64,000 nucleotides of DNA, taken from positions 35,260,926 through 35,324,925 of the forward strand of contig CM023453.1 of the NCBI GenBank assembly GCA_013339765.2, written 5' to 3'. How positions within the stretch are numbered: the first letter of the stretch is position 1; each line of letters opens with the position of its first letter. Origin of the DNA: Haemaphysalis longicornis (taxonomy: Eukaryota > Arthropoda > Arachnida > Ixodida > Ixodidae). A model generated the notes under the pieces. That model was given only the letters and a program-made list of their open reading frames with translations, ran no database searches and was not told the origin of the DNA. This document shows positions 24,991 to 36,900 of this stretch, one piece after another. A program made the translations under genes and the position numbers.

Positions 24991-27900
24991 TTATTTATTT
25001 ATTTATTTATTTACCTTAAGGGCCCAAGAGGGCATTTATAAGGGGAGTGACATACAGCAATAATAACAACGAAGACCCGCCGCGGTGGCTCAGTGGCTAA
25101 GGCGTTGCGCTGCTGAGCACAAGGTCGCGGGTTCGATTCCCGGCCGCGGCGGCAACAATGAAGATTTTCAAATATGCACGGTATAGCAAAATAATCTGTC
25201 GGACTTCAAAAAAATATACAGCAAATAGACCGCAACAAATATTCACAGAGGAAACACATTGGGAAAGCAGTACTTATCGTTTTCACACAAGCAAAAGGTT
25301 ACAATGATAAAGATTGGTTATTGGTTTCAAGAAAAGCAAGTAACGCAGATTGAAAAGATGAATGCTGAATGTGTGCGACAATGCTAACAGGCAGTGAATT
25401 CCACTCAATTATCGACAAAGCAAGAAGGGAAAATTGGTGTCAACATGCCAGACCATTTCGTTATTTATGCCGTACGAAAAAATTGAGGGGTCATTTTTAC
25501 GACTGAATGACAGGGTTTTATATTCCGACGCGTTCAGCACCATTTGCCAAGTTTCACACCATTTGATAATTCCGTCAAGAATTTTCTGCAGTGCGTAATG
25601 ATCGCTAACGTCTTTCTTAGGATGGTAGATTATGCAGCCGTGGGTAAATATTCGTATGAATGGTGTAACACCATGTGTCAAGCCATTAATATAAATATGG
25701 AATAGCAGCGCAGCGAGCACGCTGCCTTGCGGCACTCCGGAAGTGCACCACACATTGGCAACGAATCATTGTCGATGTCAGTGGATTGTTGCCAGGGAAA
25801 GCAAATTTCTAAGCCAGGATAAGGTTAGTGAGTCTAATTGAAGAGCAGATAGTTTTGTAATTAGGCGACAATGGGCAGACGATCAAACGCCTTCGAAAAG
25901 TAGAGAAAAATCCAGTCTGTTTGAAGATAATTATTCATGTTCGTATGAAGGTCAGTCGTGAATTCTCACAGTTGCGTCTCACATGACCAACCTTTCCTGA
26001 ACACGTGCGTGTTTTAAAAGTTTGCAGCAAATCGATGTAAGGGAGATTGGACGGTAATTTTGGGGTGCATATTTGTCTTCTCATTTAAACAACAGGGTAA
26101 CTTCGGTGATTTTCCAGTCATAGGGTATGTTACTGATCTCAAAAGACGTTTAAAAAATATAGCACAGACGTTTGCTTTTACTTTAATGGTGTTTTTAAAT
26201 AGTTTGGAGTTAATATTATCAGCGCCAGCTTAGCTGGACACCTTCAGCTTGGTTATCAGGCATGCTATACCTTCGGCGGTAATTTTAATAGGTTGCATGT
26301 ACTGGCAATTGTAAAATATCGTACATTAGGTGTTCTGGATTAATCCCCCTGGGAAACGCTGAGGAAAAAAGTGTACATTCGGAACAACACTGTCTGTTAG
26401 AGAAATTGGTGATTTTCATCATGTAAAGCGATGTGGTTATCACAATTTCGAGGTATTTCACGCCAGATTTTTTATTAATTTTTAGAAGGGGGTAGTTGCA
26501 CATGATTTGAATGTTATTGCCCATTTTGAAGAACAGCGTAAATAGCAGTTACGTTGCGACTACAGGAATGTTTGTCGTTGAGAAAATTGAATTTGTCATT
26601 ACGACAGACATGTGTACTAACGTCAGAAGGCCTTGTCGTAACAACAGGACTTCTGTTGTCACAACAAATTTTCTGTCGTATGTTATAATTTTGCGGTATT
26701 CTTCTTGTGATTTTAGACAAAATGCAAGTTTAAATTTGCATTTCGTCTTTATGGTCCCTCTAACTGCGCTAAACACCACTGTCAAAAGGCGGCAACCCGC
26801 ATAGCATGGCATTTTATCTTCCCTGCGGTGCCTATCCAGGCATTCAGCGACACCGAGGTGCTCACGGCCAAGGACGTCCATCATCTTGATCCCCGTATTC
26901 GTCAGCAAGACCGGCGGAAGGGGAAGACCAAGCCGAATTCAAAAGGCGGTTCCAAGCCAGCGTCCGACCCAATGCCCAGTGCAGACCACGAGTGCAAGCC
27001 GGCGCCGCACCAGAACGCAGAACCCCAGTCCCAGCCGGAACCCAAGGGTGAAGTCAAGCTGGAGCCCCAAAACGAAGTCAAGCCGGAGCCCCAAAACGAA
27101 GTCCAACTGGAGCCCCAAGACGAGGACAAGCTGGAGCCCAAGAACGAGCCAGCGCGGCCAGAGTTGCGTGGTGTCCTCAAGAAAAGCAGGCCGTCTCTCC
27201 AGAGTGGCTTCGTCCCACGTCGAGATAGCGCGCCCATTTGGTGGCCGCCCTCCCTGGACACCGACCCCTTATATCCTGAGTTCACAATGGCTGGGCTCCC
27301 GGCGTACTCCACAGCCAGCGGCGATCCCCGCCTGTCCATCACGCCTCAACCAGGAGCTTCCTGGACCGAGACAAAGATCCCTGATGGCGCCTTGGGTTAC
27401 TGTGAGCAGCCCATTTTTGCACGCAGGGCGTCTAGTTGTAATACTACCGCTCTGAGAGCAAGCTGACGTGTCGTTTTCAAACCGTGAGGCAGAAGTTGCC
27501 ATAGCTGCTAGAGACACTAGATAGTCATGTAGTTCCCTTAAATAACCACCAACGCGTGCAAGGCTTTAGAGGTCAACGTCTTGCTAATTTATAGACCTGA
27601 GGTCTCAGGTTTCAGGAAAGGATAACCATATATCCTAAAAATGTATACTGGTTCATGGCAAGTGCTAGTGTCGTGTTAGGGGACGTATGCTTTCTCGTTT
27701 CGCATAAATCTGCAGCAATGGCTTCTCCCTACGCCTGCAGCCCTGTTTTGAAAAGCGGCACGCGGTAATGAAAGCACACAGTTATAGAAAAAAACAGCAT
27801 TCGACACGTCTTCACAGACATTTAGCGTTCGTACCCATATACGCGCACACACCCGGCTTATTTTTATTAAAGGCATTCCTTACAGAACCCTCCCCTCACT

Positions 27901-30900
27901 TCTTTCACGCCACCTGGCGCGACTGGTGAGGAGCTTAATTACGCAATGCTGTCCCCGACAGATTCTTCCGTGACCATCACATATCGCGATATTCCACCAT
28001 GGAACGGGTAGCTCTTCCCACTGTGAAGAGGAGGCTGAGCTTTATTGTAAATTTTCGGCAGCAACAGCGCGAATAATGAAGCATATTTCCTAGTCCATGA
28101 GCAACATATTTCTTACAAAGAATTTACGTCGTTAAGGTAAATGTGAATGCGTGCGGTAGTGATCCAGCGAAGGTATCGCCGCGTGGTTATTCTTGATTAC
28201 CCTGTTTTGTAATTCTACGCACATCACACTCATTTGGGCACCTGGTCACGCTGGACTCCCAGGGAACGAAGCAGCGCATGCTGCCGCCCGAGCGCTTCAC
28301 TCCCGGGCATTCCCATCCAAGGAACCGGCGAGCCGGACACCTCAGTTATCCCCGCCTGACTTACTCACACCCCTCGACACCACTTCCAATGCCCTTCTAT
28401 CTCACTATACCCACACACGAAGAACATACCCTCCTCTTTATCACACCCTCACCAACTACGAATGTTACACATACCGCTGACTACAAACTGGCACATTCTT
28501 CAATCATGCCATCCTACACCATATCGCCCCCACTATTTACCCTTCCCACTGCCAGCACTGCGATACCCTTCTCACCACTTACCATCTAGTATTCTCCTGC
28601 CCATACTCACCTAACCCCCTCCCCTCACCCTCCCTGGAGCAGTGGGAGACTGAGCTGACCAGCCCGGACCCAGCCCGCCAGCAGGCCCTGGTCTCCCGGG
28701 TGGTGTTGGTGGTGAAAAACATTTATAGTACTATATACAAGTGAGAGATAGGGGTGGCCTTAAGGGCCGACCCTGTTCAAACTCTAGGAGGAGTCCCTAG
28801 TCCGGGACCCCAGTGGCTTCCGCGGCGGCGCGCGCCCTGGCCACGAGGGCTCGTTGGCCCTCCAAGGTCGAGCAGCCGAGCAGAGCAGCCTCCCAGCTCT
28901 CACGGGTAGGGGGGGGAAGGGGACGTGATTGGGGGGACCACCGGGTTGGATGGGCATGCCCCCACCATGTGAAAAGTATCCGCAAACGGATGATCAGTGT
29001 GGGCATTCCCCGGAGAAGGCCGGATTGAAGTGCTTACGTATCGCCGGGCACAATACCGTGTTAGTGTATAGCCGTAAGAGCCAGCGCTCGTCAGCCTTAG
29101 TCAGGCCCGGCGCCGGAGGCGGAAATCGGAGCCTGTTCAATTTGTACATCGCTGTGATGTCGCGAAATGAGCTGACCGGGTTAGGTTCTGGATAGTCAAG
29201 AGATGGAGGACGAGGAGGGTCCCGCGAATCAAGCGCGCGGGCTGAGGCATCGGCAGCCTCGTTACCACCTAGTCCTGCGTGAGCTGGAGTCCAGATAACG
29301 GAACGTGTATTTGGGTGGTCCATATAATAACAGCCCTTGAGGATTCGAGCAGCGCGAATGGTGATGCGACCTTTGGTAAGATTTTGGCACGCACTCCGCG
29401 AATCGGTAATAATGATCCGAGATGCGGGGTCCGCTGCGGCGAGAGCTATGGCGACTTCCTCCGCATGAGAAATGTCCGGTGCTCGAAAAGTGAGCCCTTG
29501 AACAGGCACGTTTTGATGCATTACGGCTGCCGTGTACCACCCCCCGTGGTGAGGGCCAGACGCGTCCGTGTAGAATACTCCAGGCCGGGACCCATAGCGT
29601 CCTTGCAAGGCTGTAACCCGCGCAGTTCGCCTGCCTTCGTGAGTACCTCTAGCCATGGTTTGGGGTAGAGGCTGGATATCCAACGCACCACGCTAGTCCT
29701 CTGGGATCGTGGTTCGCTCTTCTGCCTGATATGTGTAGGAAATGTGGAGGCGTTGTAAGAGGCATCTCCCAGCGTGCGACTTGGTAAGCAGCAGGTACTG
29801 GTTATGGAGATGGGCCTCTTTGAGTTATCCGTACGTGTTGGTTATTCCCAAATCTGCAAGACGCTGGTTAGACGTCGAGATCGGGAGGTCGAGGGCGCGC
29901 TTGTATATCTTGCGGAGAATGCCTTCGAGCGTGTGCACATCCCATTTGCGCAAACGTAGGTAGGGTGTCGAAATAGGATCCGACTGGTCACGAAAGCGTT
30001 GGCGAGGCGCAAAGCATCGCGGCTTCTGAAACCCCCCCGCTTGTCTGAGACCCGACGGACCATGCGTCCCACTTGATCCCCGACCATACGTAACTTGCGC
30101 AGGGTTGTGTCGACTTTCCTGCTGTTGTGTATGAAGAGTCCCAAGACACGGATTTCCTCGCGTTCCGGGATTGGCCCGGTTCGCCAGGAAAGTGCGATTT
30201 GAGTCGTATCTTTTGGTTTGGGGCGAAGATGCACGTACTCCGATTTTTCAGGGGAACATTCGAGGCCGCAGCGGCGCGCGTATTCATCTACGACCGATGC
30301 TGCATGCTGCAGGCTGGCGTCAATGCTGCCAAGGGAACCCTGGGTTGCCCACAGCGTGATATCGTCGGCGTACAGAGCGTGCCGTACGCCGGGGATATCC
30401 TTCAGCAGTGGGGGGAGATGAGCCATGGCGAGATTTAACAAAAGAGGAGAGAGGACCGCTCCCTGTGGTGTTCCTCGAGTACCCAGATGGTATGGGCCAT
30501 GCTCCTTGCCTTGAATGCGGAGATACGACTGCCGTTCAGTCAGGAACTGACGGATGTACCTGAAAACATTATGCCCACAGTTCGTTTGGGAAAGATAGGT
30601 AAGAATGATTTTGTGGGTAACGTTATCAAAAGCCCCCTGAAGATCTAAGGCGAGGACTACCTTATCGTTACTTGTATGCTCGATCGGCTCAATGAAGTCA
30701 CGATGGAGTTGTAGGAGAATGTCCTGAGCAGAGCGATGTGGACGAAAGCCGTGCATAGTGTCGGCAAAAGTGTGCTGGACCTCGAGGTAATCGGAAAGCC
30801 TATCCCTAACCATTGTTTCCATAAGCTTCCCCACACACGAGGTTAACGAAATGGGGCGTAGATTTTCGATGTTGACAGACTTGCCCGGTTTGGGAATAAA

Positions 30901-33900
30901 AGTTACCAGAGCCGTTTTCCAATCAATTGGTAGCGGTTCGCGCCCCTCCCAAATTTGATTGAAGTAGTCGAGGAGGTGAAGGTATGCTGGGTCTGGGAGG
31001 TTGGCTAGAAGCTTAACAGTCACTTGATCCCGACCCGGCGCCGTTCCTCGCTTCATTTTCGACAGGGCCGCCTTCAGATCGTGGAGTTCAAAGCAACGAT
31101 CCAAGTCTGCGTTCTCCGAGCCTGCATATGAGAACGCCGGTTCGATGGAGTCCTGCAGGCCACAGATATATTTATACCTAAGAGACTGTGCCAATTTATC
31201 TGCGTCACCCGCGTAAGCGTGGAGCGCGCGTTGAAGATGTTTTTGCGTTTCTGTGCGCGTTTGGCTAGGGTCGATGAGAGCCCTGAAGAAACGCCACGTG
31301 CTGCGGTTGGACATATGCTTGGCGGCATTGTTGCAGCGTTCTACCCAATTGGAGTCAGCGATCTGGGCCGCGTACTCGGCCGCTTCCCGAGTAAGGGCTG
31401 CTATGCGGAGTTTGAGCTTACGGTTATTCTTCTGTCGGTGCCAACGGCGGACAAGGCTACGCCGAGCCTCCAAGATATGCAGTAGATGTTTATCCACCCC
31501 CGGCGTGGCCTCTGAGAGCTGAACCGTCTGCTCAGTTTGGCGAAGCGACGTCACAAGGTGTTGAGACCAAGTGGCGTAGCATTGTTGAACAATGGGGGCC
31601 GAAGTCGTGTACTCCGAACGGAACTTGTCCCAGTCCGGAAGTTTCGCTTGTTGATGGGGACGGGTAAGGGGATGCGTCCGAATTGTAGTGAGAAGAATGC
31701 AGTGGTCGCTGCCGAGGGTTTCATCGGTGTTCAGCCATTCTGCATGCCTGCTCTCCAGTCAGCGCGGTCACGAGGCCTTCTGGACTAAGAAGGCCTCCTA
31801 CACCCCTTCCCCTGTTGCTCCAATAAACGTTCACCCCCACCACTACCACCCAATGGCCCTATAGCATCGCCTCTCTCACGTGCGCACGCACACGCACATG
31901 CTCACGTGCACACGTGCGCGCGCTAACAAAAACACGTGCCAATGGATAGCTCAATCGTGTATACCTTCCCAATGCTGAGGCTACCCAATGTTTCGTCTCT
32001 TGCTTCATCATCACAAATTTCCAAGCTTCATCATATCGGTCGTCCTCTCGGCCTCAACTTCGAAACGATTCCTTTTTCGGCGTGTGCCTGTTTTGACGGC
32101 CGAGAATTATAAAGGAAATCTTCGCATTCCCTTGCTGTTCGGCGTAGCGGGAATCTGACTGATAGAAGTGCAGTAGCAGCAGGCTTGAAGACTTCGTCCT
32201 CATCATTTGCCGTTCTGCCCATCGGGCCATTTCGACTCTAAATGTTCGTGGTACAACCACAGCATCAGAATGGTATTTTGTGAGCACCATAGCGTCTAAT
32301 GCGTGTCCGTGAAACATTTCTCCTTTCAGACAACGGGTACGAGCAACAGACATCGTCTTCACGTGTGCGAGCGTAAGTGCAAGCTCGCTCTAACTCTCTG
32401 CCTCGTCCTCTCGCGCGTCCGTCACCACTTTTCCTCTCCCTGCAGGCTGACCACGGCGGTGCGGCCAGCGTTCATCGTCGGGGCCGCCTACACCGCCATC
32501 TTCGGCAACCTGATCAACTTCAACACGGTGCCCACGCGACAAGCGCTGCTCGTCATGCTCCAATGGTACGCAGCGGAATGGGAAGAAAGCAAGATAAAAA
32601 ATGGGTCGCGTTGAACACTTGTAAACCTAGTTATGACGAAAGGTCTGCTTGGCATAATTTTTCCAGGACTAAGCACACAGTGTTTCCTAAAAGTCAGGCT
32701 ACTTGATGATTCGAATCAAGCTGTCGCTTGATGCTAGAGCGCAGGCACCGGGAACCCAGCTGGCCAGATATCAATGGCGAAAATGTGAGACAAAGCGTCA
32801 GCGAAGCAGCCGTTGAACCTTCTAGTCATGTGATACAGAACGGGCGAGTCTCCAAGCGAGCGCAGCTGCGCTGCCTCTGCAGCGGATCACACGGCGGGAC
32901 GACATACTTGCCACATTATGATTACGGCGGCTCAAGGTCGCTGCGACGCGATGAATGACCTTGCGAGACATAACGTTGAATAGCTGTCGCTCTAAAATAA
33001 CTCGGCGTCGTTAATTGTGTACACAATTTTGTCCTACCAACTTACACAATACAGTACGGTTCATTTTCCGATCCGATACCAAATTGATTAGGGCAAACCC
33101 TCAGGCGAAGGAAGACAGAAGAATGACACGGCCAAAGCGCCATTCATGTGGTCCCGATCGCGGCCAGGTTGAGGTGGTGTAACTGCCGAGATTCTCGCGT
33201 GCAAGCGTTGCCTCTGTTTGGACGACGGAAAGCCAGAGGCGAATTTAAAACTGTTGAACTCAGGACAAGACTAAACGACTGTACAGTAAACAGGATTACA
33301 CTAGCCATGATCACGCTATCCCGCAACATGAGATCTCCCGAGCTTTTACCAAAATGCACTGGCCCACTGCTCGCAGCGAAAGAACCTCTGTAGGAGAAAA
33401 TTTACCCATTCTAAGTTTTGCGCGCGGAAGAAGAGAATTCGAACTGCAGTCAGATGAAAACACACTTGACCTCTGTTCGACTGAGATGAGGTTCACGGCA
33501 CGCGCCGACAGCCGATGCGCGCAGGCGCAGCAAATCCTCTCAGCTGCCAACAGCCTCTGCGTGCCACGACATGTACTGAGACGTTTGTCTTTGCAACTTC
33601 GGTCGCTTCGCAAGTAACTTTTCCTCAGCTGGTGCGGCTTGGTTGGGTTTCGGGTCAATTAACAGTCGATTTCTTTGCACGTGCATGAAGCACTGGTGGC
33701 ACGTGACAGAGGCACTTTGCTAATTTGTAGAATTCCCTACTCCACCAGGCTTTTTCTCCACAGCTCAGAAAATTGGTGCAGGCCATTCTGCGGTTACGTA
33801 GTTTCACAGTTACTTTGTTCCGCAAACTGTTGATGATCTCCGATATAAATTTAGGATGGCACGGTATCTGCGAGGCCGCCGGTGGAAGCTGCTCCTACCC

Positions 33901-36900
33901 CTGCGTGGCGCACAAATTTCAGCAGACTTAGAAAAGGGTCTACCTACAACAGTTCTCCTGTTAATAACTTGCCGTGCGAATAGTGTTGCTCGAATTGGTG
34001 GTGGAGGCAGCGACGGCTTCTTTTCTGTTTCTGCAGCCGTGACAAGGAGTGCCCTGTGGACTGGCGGAGTTGGTTTGCCGTTGCGATACCCGTGGTGATC
34101 ATCTGCTCCGGGCTGTGCTGGTTGGTCATATACTGCAGCAGCCTGATGAGCTGGTGAGTGGAGCGGAGCTCCGCTTCGATGAACACTTCGGCAAACGCTT
34201 CGCTAAGGCCATGGCGTTGGAACAGCTGTTCTGCGCCAGCTGTTGTATACGCTGCCATCACGTTAATTCAAATGCGGGCGCGTACGTACGTACATTTCTA
34301 ATTCGCCTGTTTCTGGGCCACAGCTTACCCAGGTTAAAAGTACCGTAATGGCATCGATGTCTTACACTCTTTGTCACCTCTCTCTAATAAAGCATATTTG
34401 ATAAATGTCTCCTCACGACGTTTTTCTTTCTTGAGAAGAGAGAGACATGAGCCGACAACGTTTGACCCTCTGCGCAGGCTCAAGCATTGACATGCGTCTG
34501 TAAAGAGGAATGCCTTTTATTTGTCGTAATATATGCCTTTAGACAGGCAGTGTGATGCGATATCTTCTGCATCTCTGAAACATTTAACTGTCGCTTAGTG
34601 TATACAGAAAATGCCCCTCCGTTTAAACTGCTACACAATTGTACTTCGCTATTTTAATACAACGACATTCGTTCAGCAGATTTAAATGTTCTGAGAACGT
34701 AGAATCTTCGTGTGGACCTAAAAGCCTGCCGGGTCTGGCTCAAAAGCGAGGGCGAATGATCCTCCCGCTTCTGTTGAAAGCCTCAACAAAAAATTGGTTC
34801 ATGATTTAACTCCTGATCACGCTGTTAAAGATTCATGGCATTGTATAAACTGGTACAACAGCTTTGCTCTTTCAAAAAATTCCGCCTATATTTCTTTTCC
34901 CCCCTCAGCGTTGACGAAATTGACGAACAAACACACGAGGACATGTCAAAGTGCTCTCGGGCTCGTCGGTGCAGCATCAAGGCACCCGTGTAAGTCGATA
35001 TTTGTTTGTGTTTATAAAAAGGTCGCATTTAACAAATCATCTCACACCATCGCTCCTCCTTGGCAGTGTCAGGGACAGCCTGCTCTTCTGCTGCATCGTC
35101 GGGATCCCACTCGTTATCACTGCGTACAGCTCTTTGGACCCCAACTGGTGAGATGCCTTCGTTGATAGCTTTTGCGACTGCGGGAGAAACAGGGATGTGC
35201 GACGAATCAGGTCGACCTACGCGATAAGTCGTTTCTGGGTTCATGTCAGGAATTTGTCATTTTCCCACCGTGACATTTCCTTCTCGGCATCGGCTGTTCG
35301 AAGTCCCGAGCTTTATGGTATATCTCCGATCATATTTGGACGTCTGCAGGCTCCTGGACGGTCCCGTGTTCGGCCTGTCCGTGGTGGCGATGAGCGTGGT
35401 GCCCGCGTCGACGCTGCGCCACTGCTGGTCACAGCGCATGCTGAGCTGGCGCACGGTGGCCGCACGCATGCCGTGGCACCTCATCCTCATGATGGGCTCG
35501 GTCATGGCCCTCACGCGGACAATCGAGGTACATGCGTGCCGGACACGGACCGACGCATGATGCAGTATTGGGGCTTGGGGCCACGCCTCTCAGTACCACA
35601 TTTCGGCAGTTTTGGTCCCCACTTGGCACGATTTCGTTATGTTTTTAAGGCAATCAGGCCTTCATCTACTCCTGAATCCGCAGAGTAACTGTATTCCATT
35701 CGCTAAGCTGAGATGAATGCGCTTGCTCCTTTGTAAGTTTTCGGACGGCAATGTTAGTCCGGAAATCGACGAAGGTTCATCATCTTTCACGCTACTGCAA
35801 TGAATTTGTACCTAACGCAACTGCTTGTTGAGTCAGAGCATTCAAGTTAGCATCTATAGTGACATACTGATGCGCAGCATAAAGGCTGCAAATAAATCCA
35901 GACGTGAGCCAAGAGTTTTGAGGCGGAAATAATAGAAGTGTTTGAGAGCCACGTTGTAACACTGAGCAAGGCTGCTTGCAGGCGAAGATCAAAAGATCGC
36001 GAACAAATCAAATGAGTGGCATGTTTCTGGACAAGTGCGTGTTACGACAAGCGTGCTTTGCGCGTGTTGAGTTCAAACTATAGGGGTGCAGAACTATCGC
36101 GTGCGTGTCTCCGTAACTGAATGATGAACGGGACCTTTTGGCTCGTCATAGCAGCTTACTTACAAGAGGCGAGATGCGCGCATGTTCCTGATCGTGCATA
36201 GTCAATTAAAATGGTCGCAAAACTGTTAGAGAGCAATCTGGAAAAGATCAAGAATCCGCCACGGTGGCTCAGTGCCGCGTCGTGTTGCTGGGCCCAAGGC
36301 CGCCGGTTCGATTCCGGACGCAGTGGCTGCTTTTACATGGAGTAAAAACCCGAAACCGCCCGCGTGTCGAAATTGCGGCGCATGCTAAGGTTCCCCTCCC
36401 ACCCCCCTCCTCACCGCACCATCTCCCTTTTGTGTACTCCTGGCCATGTGGGCTTTGGGGGCGCGGAGAAGGCACACGAGGCGGCCCGAGCTTTGATACA
36501 CCGGACCCCTCAGCAGAGCCCCCTCCCCGCTTCACATCCCCCTCCTCACCTAGAGCCACTGCTCACCTTCCGCGAAATCACCCTCCATCACAGGCTTTCC
36601 CGCACCACCCTTCCACCCCCTCACCCCTCGTTATCCCCGGTTGAATCATCCCTCTGGAGACAGATCCAAACCCATTCCCTCCCCACTCGATCCATCCTCA
36701 CCCACATATCACCATCCCTCTTTCCCACCCCCGCTTGTCCACACTGCGGGGACTACGAAGACACCCCCCACGCCATCTGGCACTGCCCTGCCCTGCTTCC
36801 TCTTCCCCTACCCAACCCCCTCGACGCCTGGCTGTCTGCCCTCGCGCGCTCGGACGCCCAGTCCCAGTGCGCCCTGGTCGACAGGGCTCGGGCCTCTAGA

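Larger units (their letters stand above)
24500..26480 (-). mobile_element. CR1/L2-like LINE remnant with nested LINE 3' end
   Basis: The minus strand shows reverse-transcriptase blocks SGVPQGSVLAALLFHIYING and IIKWCETWQMVLNAS at 25.4-25.75 kb and the C-terminal part KYLGVHFTQYLSWS with GYLRRNLHSS near 24.5-24.9 kb. The catalytic YADD region reads FTHGC here (FAHDC in copy 2), so it is inactive. Between the two parts lies another LINE 3' end (IIEWNSLPVSIV near 25.4 kb) with its (TAAA)n tail. The same arrangement exists at 59.85-61.7 kb, so both insertions predate the duplication. Confidence 0.75.
11995..28010 (+). repeat. Tandem segmental duplication, copy 1 (active gene side)
   Basis: This block aligns along its length with 46922-63174, exons and introns alike, apart from insertions and small indels. 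It spans exons 1-6 of the transporter-like gene. Insertions present only here are about 14455-15650, the LINE at 20665-23969 and the tRNA-like insert at 25076-25153. The right edge is set where copy 2 switches into a LINE after the shared GGAACGGGTAG. Confidence 0.9.

Noticed and set aside
25076..25153. Functional tRNA gene
   Set aside because: It has A and B boxes but an atypical 9-bp GC stem and flanking target duplications. It is better explained as a SINE head.
35214..35688. 163-codon open frame over exon 10
   Set aside because: Its frame differs from the transporter frame, which carries the conserved MPW block.
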